The notes below the pieces were generated by a model that saw only the letters and a program-made list of their open reading frames with translations, was not told the origin of the DNA and did no database searches. The position numbers and the translations under genes are program-made. 5,104 nt of DNA from Cytophagales bacterium. Lineage in GTDB: Bacteria; Bacteroidota; Bacteroidia; Cytophagales; Spirosomataceae. The stretch covers positions 1 through 5,104 of the forward strand of contig JAGWUO010000109.1 in assembly GCA_028868395.1 (NCBI GenBank). The letters run 5' to 3'. The first letter of the stretch is position 1; each line of letters opens with the position of its first letter. Shown here piece by piece: positions 1-4,531 of this stretch.

Positions 1-497
1 CAGGTTTGAGTTTATTAGATCAAACAGATGAAATGTTTAATCAGAATTACTCCACCGGCTTGCAGATTAATTCGGGCTGGGGAATTCGCCTAGCGAAAGA
101 GGACAAGTTCTATGTGAGTATTTCACAACCGAGGATGCTTTGGAATGATTTTGGCCTCCAAAACGGAAAATACAAAGACGCCTCCTTCTATTATGGGATG
201 ATAGGTAAGAAACAGGTTTTAAGTAAAGCCGTAAGTATCCATACGAATGCCATTGTAAGGGCTGCGGCCGATTTGCCTTTGAGTTATGATGTGAACCTCA
301 CGGGATCCTTTTACGAGTTACTAGATGTGGGTTTTGGTTACCGAAACGACAACGCGATTGGCGTTAACTTAGGTGTTCAATTTAGTCCAACCGTTTATTT
401 AGGTTACCAATACGAGATGCCAACGAATACCATCTCTAGAATTACCAATCAGACGCACGAATTCGTGTTAAAGTTCCAGTTTGAGCGCGGTAATTAA
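1..497 (+). CDS. PorP/SprF-family outer-membrane protein, C-terminal part (5' end outside window)
   Basis: This is the last 164 residues of a protein whose reading frame is open to the left edge, so the true start lies upstream; an in-frame TTG at position 6 is not a credible start. The fragment alternates polar and hydrophobic or aromatic residues in short strands separated by turns (for example GFGYRNDNAIGVNLGVQFSP, then VYLGYQYEMP), which is the look of an outer-membrane beta barrel. It ends with THEFVLKFQF plus a few residues. A final strand with a His-Glu pair just before the C-terminus is typical of the PorP/SprF family, linked in Bacteroidota to type IX secretion and gliding, where many paralogs of unknown partner exist. 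Family membership is inferred from pattern recognition. Which paralog this is, and whether an adhesin-like partner gene lies upstream, cannot be seen. It converges on the next gene with overlapping stop codons. Confidence 0.75.
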   Translation, partial: GLSLLDQTDEMFNQNYSTGLQINSGWGIRLAKEDKFYVSISQPRMLWNDFGLQNGKYKDASFYYGMIGKKQVLSKAVSIHTNAIVRAAADLPLSYDVNLTGSFYELLDVGFGYRNDNAIGVNLGVQFSPTVYLGYQYEMPTNTISRITNQTHEFVLKFQFERGN

Positions 498-503
498 CGC
501 GCT
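484..503. terminator. GC-rich hairpin enclosing two convergent stop codons; possible bidirectional terminator
   Basis: AGCGCG at 484-489 is the exact reverse complement of CGCGCT at 498-503. The 8-nt loop GTAATTAA contains the plus-strand stop (TAA, 495-497) and the minus-strand stop (TTA, 494-496). The hairpin reads the same way from both strands and lies exactly where two convergent genes meet, so a bidirectional termination or transcript-end role is plausible. Neither side has a T-run after the stem, so it is not a classic intrinsic terminator, and both arms also lie in coding sequence. Confidence 0.4.
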
Positions 504-766
504 TCTAACTCAGAGAACAAGTTCAATCCTGCACCTGCTGCTAAGTAAAGTACTTCCGCTAAGCCTACTTGCGTGTACAATCCATCTACATCCGAATTTC
601 CAAAAAACTGAAAGTCCGCCAAGATTAATCCAAGGCAAAGTAAGAAATTACAGATCACAAAAAGTTTAATAGGACCCGTCACCTTTTCCACTTTGAATGC
701 TTTCAAATAACCTTCTGTTGCGTAAAAAAAGAAGGGTAACACGAGTAAAGATTTGATGTTTTTCAT
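494..766 (-). CDS. Small hydrophobic membrane protein, 90 aa, function unknown
   Basis: I do not recognise this protein. It reads from ATG at 766-764 to TAA at 496-494. An in-frame TTG 24 nt further upstream (790-788) could extend it by eight polar residues, but the ATG gives MKNIKSLLVLPFFFY, a natural start for a membrane protein with positive charges followed by a hydrophobic stretch. Hydrophobic segments lie at about residues 6-16, 33-50 and 67-84, separated by short charged linkers (EGYLKAFKVEK and FGNSDVDGLYTQ), so two or three membrane helices are likely. The stop overlaps that of the convergent PorP/SprF-like gene by a TTAA, and the start faces the WYL regulator gene across an intergenic region with a large inverted repeat. 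The regulator could therefore control it as well as itself. No enzymatic motif is visible. The membrane-protein composition makes a chance frame less likely, but confirmation needs homologs. Confidence 0.6.
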   Translation of the reverse strand: MKNIKSLLVLPFFFYATEGYLKAFKVEKVTGPIKLFVICNFLLCLGLILADFQFFGNSDVDGLYTQVGLAEVLYLAAGAGLNLFSELEAR

Positions 767-767
767 A

Positions 768-796
768 TTGTTATCGTTTTGTTGATACAAAGTTTG
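768..796 (+). promoter_or_regulatory. Tentative Bacteroidota-type promoter for the WYL regulator gene
   Basis: A TTG at 768-770 is followed after 18 nt by AAAGTTTG at 789-796. The phylum's housekeeping pattern is TTG, about 17-20 nt, then TAnnTTTG, so this matches except for the first T of the -7 box. Transcription would start near 802-804, directly at the left edge of the inverted repeat at 802-826, leaving a leader of about 47 nt before the ATG at 850. The same bases read on the minus strand give AAACTTTG, but there the nearest upstream TTG is only 14 nt away, so a minus-strand promoter is weaker. This is an assignment by eye. Confidence 0.35.
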
Positions 797-801
797 ATTT
801 A

Positions 802-826
802 TAGTCCGCCAAAAGTTGGCGTACTA
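802..826. promoter_or_regulatory. 25-bp inverted repeat, candidate operator in the divergent intergenic region
   Basis: The left arm TAGTCCGCCAA (802-812) and the right arm TTGGCGTACTA (816-826) are reverse complements except for one position (806/822), around a 3-nt centre AAG. Ten of eleven base pairs match. It lies 24 nt before the WYL regulator start and 35 nt before the divergent membrane-protein start. Dimeric regulators of the WYL class bind inverted repeats near their own promoters, so autoregulation is the simplest reading. No second copy was seen in this window. As RNA it would form a hairpin in the regulator's leader, so a role as an RNA structure is the alternative. Confidence 0.5.
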
Positions 827-849
827 CTAAGAATTTACTAGATTCGAAC

Positions 850-1896
850 ATGAACACAACTGATCGACTCAAAGAGCTAAATAATTTATTTCTTCGAAAG
901 ACCTTCCCGATGCGATCAGCAACGGTGAGTGCCTATTTCACGGAACATTTTGACCAAATCAGCTACAGCGATCGCAGTTTCAGCCGCGACCTCAAAGCAT
1001 TGAAAGAAAAACTGGCGGAACGTTACCCTAGCCTGGAAGAGGCGGAAGGCGATTTAATCCGCTATTCGAAATCAGAAAACTGCTTTTATTATGTTCGAGA
1101 TGACATCAGCGCCTTCCCATCCTTCTCTGAAAAGGAATTAGACCAAATTGCTTCCATCATCGATTTTAACAAACATTTATTTACGGGTGGAAATGGGAGT
1201 GGTATTGTGAACAAGTTGCGGGCAATCTCTTTGGAAAATAACCTCTTAAAACACGAAGACCTAGCGAACTGGCCGGCCATCGAATTAATCAACGAGGGAG
1301 ATCGCTCCGGCTCCGAACACGTTAAATTCTTAGTTGATGCCATTTCTGGAAAGAAGTGCATCGAAATTTCACACAAAGGATTAGCAGCCACATCGAAAAT
1401 AAAAACCGTTACCGGACTGCCCTTGTTGATCAAGGAATACAATAATGGTTGGTATACTGGCTGGTATTTGTTATTTCAAGAGGTTTCGGACTCACAAACA
1501 CGCATTTCACTAGACAAACTTCGGCTCTTTGCATTAGATCGAATCGAAACCCTTCGATTAAGTCAGACGATCTATAAAACGCGGATTCATCCGGAATTTC
1601 AACCAAGCGATTTTTTCAAAAACAGCTTGGGTTTATTCAGGGGGGCAAGCGCCGCTGAGCGCATCCTCATTCAAGTAGGCGAAGATTCCTGGATCAAAGA
1701 GTACATTACTAAATACCCCATTCACGCTTCCCAAAAATCGATTGATACCCTACATTTCGAATTGTCTTTAGAGATTAACGAGGAACTTGAAAATTTTCTA
1801 TTACGCTATTCCACTGAAATTCAAGTAATTGAACCTCTCATTTTGCGCGAAATGGTTCGTAAAAAATTAGAGACTGCCCTTTCTCATTATCAATAA
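850..1896 (+). CDS. WYL-domain transcriptional regulator (wHTH-WYL-WCX)
   Basis: The 348-residue length and domain order match the WYL transcription-factor family. Residues 1-85 form a probable winged helix: DRLKELNNLFLRKTFP is the first helix, and YSDRSFSRDLKALKEKL (39-55) resembles the recognition helix that is followed by a Tyr-rich wing (CFYYV). Residues 165-235 match a WYL domain: IEISHKG, then PLLIKEYNNGWY, GWYLLF at 204-209 and LRLFALDRI at 224-232. That last motif corresponds to the family's Arg-x-Phe-x-Leu-Asp-Arg-Ile ligand-pocket strand, with one substitution. Residues 270-347 resemble the C-terminal WCX extension, ending in the usual pattern of a position-specific Glu-Pro followed by LREMVRKKLETALSHY. 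WYL domains are thought to sense nucleic acids or other negatively charged ligands, and the proteins act as dimers. The ATG at 850 fits the family's N-terminus; an upstream in-frame stop lies at 802-804. Some relatives control phage-defence loci, but no such genes are visible here. The target is unknown; the palindrome just upstream suggests self-control. Confidence 0.85.
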   Translation: MNTTDRLKELNNLFLRKTFPMRSATVSAYFTEHFDQISYSDRSFSRDLKALKEKLAERYPSLEEAEGDLIRYSKSENCFYYVRDDISAFPSFSEKELDQIASIIDFNKHLFTGGNGSGIVNKLRAISLENNLLKHEDLANWPAIELINEGDRSGSEHVKFLVDAISGKKCIEISHKGLAATSKIKTVTGLPLLIKEYNNGWYTGWYLLFQEVSDSQTRISLDKLRLFALDRIETLRLSQTIYKTRIHPEFQPSDFFKNSLGLFRGASAAERILIQVGEDSWIKEYITKYPIHASQKSIDTLHFELSLEINEELENFLLRYSTEIQVIEPLILREMVRKKLETALSHYQ

Positions 1897-1920
1897 ACTT
1901 ATAATCTGATAGGGCGGTGT

Positions 1921-1949
1921 TTGATAACCGAGAAATAGACCTACCTTCG
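1921..1949 (+). promoter_or_regulatory. Bacteroidota-type promoter, likely for the isomerase-oxidoreductase operon
   Basis: TTG at 1921-1923 (part of TTTG from 1920) is followed after 18 nt by TACCTTCG at 1942-1949. This matches the phylum's TAnnTTTG -7 element at all fixed positions but one, with correct spacing. Transcription would begin near 1955, 25 nt after the WYL regulator stop region, and would pass through an intrinsic terminator before reaching the gene at 2047. If used, the leader is about 90 nt. A TATAAT at 1900-1905 is also present but is the E. coli-type motif and has no convincing partner. Confidence 0.45.
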
Positions 1950-1985
1950 CTTATTACAAAATCAATTAGTGGTTTGGTGTGCATC

Positions 1986-2018
1986 AAGATGAAAGAACTT
2001 TTCTTTCATCTTTTTTTT
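1986..2018 (+). terminator. Intrinsic terminator: 12-bp perfect stem, 3-nt loop, T-tract
   Basis: AAGATGAAAGAA (1986-1997) and TTCTTTCATCTT (2001-2012) are perfect reverse complements around loop CTT, and eight T residues run from 2011 to 2018. This is the strongest terminator in the window. It can end transcripts of the WYL regulator, whose stop is 90 nt upstream. However, the best promoter-like pair lies upstream of it, so it may also act on the leader of the downstream operon. The stem is AT-rich, hence moderate in strength. Confidence 0.8.
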
Positions 2019-2042
2019 AACTTAGGTTTTCTAAACCTATAA
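1989..2042 (+). CDS. Possible 17-residue leader peptide overlapping the terminator (speculative)
   Basis: An ATG inside the left arm of the terminator opens a frame MKELFFHLFFNLGFLNL that stops with TAA at 2040-2042, four nucleotides before the ATG of the next gene. It is rich in Phe (5) and Leu (5). Ribosomes on it would melt both the terminator and the small hairpin after it, and could then re-initiate at 2047. Against it, T-rich sequence automatically encodes Phe and Leu, no clear ribosome-binding site precedes it, and the Phe content makes no obvious sense for a sugar-enzyme operon. It is listed only because its end is so closely coupled to the following start. Confidence 0.22.
   Translation: MKELFFHLFFNLGFLNL
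2023..2039 (+). repeat. Small perfect hairpin next to the start codon at 2047
   Basis: TAGGTTT (2023-2029) and AAACCTA (2033-2039) pair perfectly around the loop TCT. The stem ends 7 nt before the start codon, so in RNA it would occupy the region where the 30S subunit lands and could affect initiation. As DNA it could be a small operator. The left arm (TAGGTTTT) also resembles a -7 box, but no TTG lies at the proper distance upstream. Confidence 0.4.
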
Positions 2043-2046
2043 AAAG

Positions 2047-2973
2047 ATGCAAAGACGTGATTTTATCCAGAGCTCCCTATTAGCAGGTGGTCTCAGCGGA
2101 ATTCCTTCATCGCAAGCCATTCCCGCTAAACCCAGTTTACAACCTTCCATTAAATTAAGTGTTTCCAGCTATTCTTATTGGCATTTTAAAGGGGATAAAT
2201 TCCCGATTGAAAAGGTAATTGATGATGCAGCCTCCCTTGGATTAGAGGGAATAGACGTATTACATCGTCAAATGGAAAGCGAAGACAACGCATATCTCCA
2301 AAAACTTAAAAAGCATGCTTTCGTTAATGGAATCGCTATGACTTGTCTTTCGATTCACCAAGGTTTCGTAACTCCGGATAAGGAGGAATTGAAAAAACAC
2401 GTGGATCATACAAATAACTGCATCGAGCTTGCCTATAAAATGGGAATTCCTTGCCTTCGGTTAAATACGGGGAGGTGGAATACGATCAAATCCTTTGACG
2501 ATCTAATGAAAAATAGGGGAATTGAGCCCATTTTATCTGGATACACGGAAGATGATGGCTATAAATGGTGTGTGGATGGTATTCAGCAATGTCTAAAAAA
2601 AGCGGAGGAATGTGGCGTTTTATTAGCCTTAGAAAATCACTGGGGTTTAGGCTCCACCCCAGAAGGGATGATCCGAATTCAAGACACGGTGAATTCCCCG
2701 TGGTTAGGCTTATTGATGGACACAGGGAACTTCTTGGAGGATCCGTATGATAAATTGAAGATGATTGCTCCACGAGCGAGCTTCGTACAGGCTAAGACTT
2801 ATTATGGCGGTGGCGAATGGTATTCTTTGGAATTAGACTATGACAAAATTGTCAAAATCTTAAAGGACGTAAATTACCACGGCTACATTTCCATTGAGTT
2901 TGAAGGAAAGGAGGAGGCCAAATCAGGGGTTCGCAAAAGTGTCGAATTACTACGTAAGGCGTTAGCTAAGTAG
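2047..2973 (+). CDS. Exported sugar phosphate isomerase/epimerase-like TIM-barrel protein
   Basis: The 308-residue protein begins with a twin-arginine signal: QRRDFIQ (2-8), hydrophobic residues 10-19, and a possible cleavage site after SQA at residue 24. The rest fits the xylose isomerase-like / AP-endonuclease-2 TIM-barrel fold: SVSSYSY (38-44) as the first strand, ASLGLEGIDVLH (62-73), then GVLLALENHWG (190-200), GLLMDTGNF (221-229), SFVQAK (245-250) and GYISIEFEG (279-287). By analogy with the tagatose/psicose 3-epimerase branch, metal ligands would be E196, D225 and E284; the usual His in the fourth site is Q248 here. The family includes epimerases, inosose dehydratases and lyases acting on keto-sugars, so the reaction is not settled. 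The next gene is 45 bp downstream and encodes a Gfo/Idh/MocA oxidoreductase that is also exported, which suggests that the two act on one sugar substrate in the periplasm. ATG at 2047 is favoured because it puts the RR motif at residues 3-4. Confidence 0.82.
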   Translation: MQRRDFIQSSLLAGGLSGIPSSQAIPAKPSLQPSIKLSVSSYSYWHFKGDKFPIEKVIDDAASLGLEGIDVLHRQMESEDNAYLQKLKKHAFVNGIAMTCLSIHQGFVTPDKEELKKHVDHTNNCIELAYKMGIPCLRLNTGRWNTIKSFDDLMKNRGIEPILSGYTEDDGYKWCVDGIQQCLKKAEECGVLLALENHWGLGSTPEGMIRIQDTVNSPWLGLLMDTGNFLEDPYDKLKMIAPRASFVQAKTYYGGGEWYSLELDYDKIVKILKDVNYHGYISIEFEGKEEAKSGVRKSVELLRKALAK

Positions 2974-2984
2974 ATTAGCTAAGT
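2962..2984 (+). repeat. Tandem 10-bp direct repeat across the stop codon
   Basis: TTAGCTAAGT occurs at 2962-2971 and again at 2975-2984, separated by AGA. The first copy encodes the end of the isomerase-like protein and supplies the T of its TAG stop (2971-2973). Each copy holds the 8-bp palindrome TTAGCTAA. The second copy can also pair AGCTAA (2977-2982) with TTGGCT (2987-2992), with one G-U pair, giving a weak hairpin followed by TTT in the 45-bp gap. A 13-bp tandem duplication is the simplest origin. Confidence 0.55.
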
Positions 2985-3018
2985 CTTTGGCTTTTAATAA
3001 AAAACCTATTTTACAACT

Positions 3019-4413
3019 ATGAATCAACACCATAATTCGCGCCGCGACTTCCTGAAGAATGCCGGCCTACTCGGAGCTGCTGCAGCTTTTCCTAATATAC
3101 TATCGAAATTACCTGGCGAAAAAGTCAATTTAGCGTGTATCGGTATCGGTAACCAAGGTGGCTTAGATGTGATGTCTTTGTACAACACGGGACTTGCAAA
3201 TATTGTAGCTCTTTGTGATGTCGATATGGGCGCTCCGCAGACTTTAAAAGTTTTAGAAAAATTCCCAGATGTTCCTCGCTTCCAAGATTTCCGTCAAATG
3301 TTTGACAAAATGGGATCTCAAATTGAGGCCGTGTCTATCGGAGTTCCAGATCATTCTCACTTCCCTATCACGATGATGGCATTGGGTCTTGGCAAACACG
3401 TGTTTGTGGAGAAACCGATGGCACGGACGTTCAATGAAATTGAGTTAATGATGGCGGCGGCACGTAAGCACCCGAAAGTAGTCACTCAAATGGGTAACCA
3501 AGGTCACTCAGAAGGAAATTACTTCCAGTTTAAAGCTTGGAAAGAAGCTGGCATCATCAAAGACGTAACTTCAATGACTGCCCATATGAATTCGCCACGT
3601 CGTTGGCACAGCTGGGATCCTAAGATTACGAAGTTCCCGGCAGCTGAACCTATTCCATCTACCTTGGATTGGGATATTTGGCAAGGTGTGGTTTCTCCTC
3701 ATGACTACCAAAAGGACTTTGTGAACGGACAATGGCGCTGCTGGTTTGACTATGGTTTAGGTGCTTTAGGCGACTGGGGTGCTCATATCATGGATACGGC
3801 ACATGAGTTTTTAGACTTAGGCTTGCCTACAGAGATCAATATGCTCAGGGCTGATGGACACAACAATTTCTTCTACCCGATGTCCTCCACCATTCAATTT
3901 AAATTCCCAGAGCGCAAGAATATGCCAGCGATGGATATCACTTGGTATGACGGCGTGAATAACATTCCACCGGTTCCTGCAAATTATGGAACGAACGAAT
4001 TAGATCCGAACATCCCACCGGCAGGCAATGGTAAAATCCAACCAGCTAAATTAAATCCAGGCAAGATTATCTACAGCAAGGATTTAACGTTCAAAGGTGG
4101 ATCGCACGGAAGTACGCTTTCGATTTTAGGTGATGCGGGTAAAGATTTGAAATTGCCAGAAGTTCAGGCAAGTCCTTCAAACCACTATGCAAACTTCTTA
4201 AAGGCATGTATGGGCCAAGAAAAGACACGTTCTCCGTTCGAAATTGCGGGTCCATTGAGCCAAGTGTTCTCACTGGGTGTTATGGCACAAAAACTAAACA
4301 CAAAGCTTCAATTCGATCGCAAGACGAAACAAATTACCAACAACTCCCTAGCGAATTCTCTTTTAGTAGGAGCGCCACCAAGAAAAGGTTGGGAGCAATA
4401 TTATAAAATCTAA
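3019..4413 (+). CDS. Exported Gfo/Idh/MocA-family NAD(P)-dependent oxidoreductase
   Basis: The 464-residue protein starts with an almost ideal twin-arginine signal, SRRDFLK at residues 7-13, followed by a hydrophobic Ala-rich stretch (14-27), so it is probably exported folded with its cofactor, as known for Zymomonas glucose-fructose oxidoreductase. The Rossmann domain follows: VNLACIGIGNQG with the GxGxxG motif at 42-47, ALCDVD (64-69) at the end of the second strand, VPDHSH (109-114), and the family hallmark EKPM at 131-134, whose Lys is the usual catalytic residue. The C-terminal alpha/beta substrate domain contains GDWGAHIMD (251-259), where H256 and D259 fit the family's active-site pair. 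Longer than typical 330-380 aa members, it has a Pro- and Asn-rich insertion at about 312-350. The pairing with the upstream isomerase-like gene suggests oxidation of a sugar or glycoside. The GH109 glycosidases share this fold and export signal and remain an alternative. Confidence 0.88.
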   Translation: MNQHHNSRRDFLKNAGLLGAAAAFPNILSKLPGEKVNLACIGIGNQGGLDVMSLYNTGLANIVALCDVDMGAPQTLKVLEKFPDVPRFQDFRQMFDKMGSQIEAVSIGVPDHSHFPITMMALGLGKHVFVEKPMARTFNEIELMMAAARKHPKVVTQMGNQGHSEGNYFQFKAWKEAGIIKDVTSMTAHMNSPRRWHSWDPKITKFPAAEPIPSTLDWDIWQGVVSPHDYQKDFVNGQWRCWFDYGLGALGDWGAHIMDTAHEFLDLGLPTEINMLRADGHNNFFYPMSSTIQFKFPERKNMPAMDITWYDGVNNIPPVPANYGTNELDPNIPPAGNGKIQPAKLNPGKIIYSKDLTFKGGSHGSTLSILGDAGKDLKLPEVQASPSNHYANFLKACMGQEKTRSPFEIAGPLSQVFSLGVMAQKLNTKLQFDRKTKQITNNSLANSLLVGAPPRKGWEQYYKI

Positions 4414-4428
4414 CAATTTAATAAATTG
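4414..4428. repeat. 15-bp AT-rich palindrome directly after the oxidoreductase stop
   Basis: CAATTTA (4414-4420) and TAAATTG (4422-4428) are perfect reverse complements around a single A, starting on the base after the TAA stop. In RNA it could form a weak 6-bp stem with loop AAT. It may be part of a double 3'-end structure with the stronger hairpin 11 nt downstream, or it may be compositional. Confidence 0.4.
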
Positions 4429-4438
4429 ACTTTTGAAT

Positions 4439-4485
4439 TAAACCCCGAAGCTGTATTTACAAAAATGCAAAGCTTTCGGGGTTTA
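4439..4485. terminator. Terminator-like hairpin ending the two-gene operon
   Basis: TAAACCCCGAAGCT (4439-4452) pairs with AGCTTTCGGGGTTTA (4471-4485), giving 14 base pairs with one bulged base in the right arm and an 18-nt loop. The CCCCG/CGGGG core makes this stem strong. It lies 25 nt past the oxidoreductase stop and before the next gene. The flanking A-run on the left and T-run on the right are short (GGGGTTTATGATTT), so it could stop transcription from the left. It cannot be told apart from a pure mRNA 3'-stabilising structure. Confidence 0.65.
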
Positions 4486-4531
4486 TGATTTAATAGATTA
4501 TGTTTAACTTGTAGCTGATTATTTTTAGGTT

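Noticed and set aside
481..669. Plus-strand open frame of 62 codons after the PorP/SprF-like gene
   Set aside because: It lies wholly antisense to the small membrane-protein gene apart from its first codons, and its product is a low-complexity Leu/Ser mixture without a domain. Treated as a shadow frame.
839..846. TAGATTCG as a -7 promoter box for the WYL gene
   Set aside because: It resembles TAnnTTTG, but transcription would then begin inside or after the ATG at 850, so it cannot serve that start unless translation begins at an internal Met.
1089..1442. Minus-strand open frame of 117 codons inside the WYL regulator
   Set aside because: Fully antisense to a well-supported domain-bearing gene, with no recognisable motif and no promoter-like element at its start.
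850..1896. WYL regulator as the controller of a phage-defence island
   Set aside because: Some wHTH-WYL-WCX proteins regulate BREX or CBASS loci, but no defence effector, nuclease, methylase or cyclase is visible on either side; neighbours are a membrane protein and sugar enzymes.
1900..1905. TATAAT as a sigma-70 -10 element
   Set aside because: This is the proteobacterial form; the phylum uses a different -7 element, and no matching -35 was found within the regulator's coding end.
2486..2773. Antisense and alternative-frame open reading frames within the isomerase-like gene
   Set aside because: Their translations have no family features, while the plus-strand frame shows ordered barrel strands and metal-site motifs.
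3019..4413. Assignment as a GH109 alpha-N-acetylgalactosaminidase
   Set aside because: The fold, cofactor motif and signal are compatible, but I could not see residues specific to GH109, and most exported members of the superfamily in this phylum are not GH109. Kept only as an alternative.
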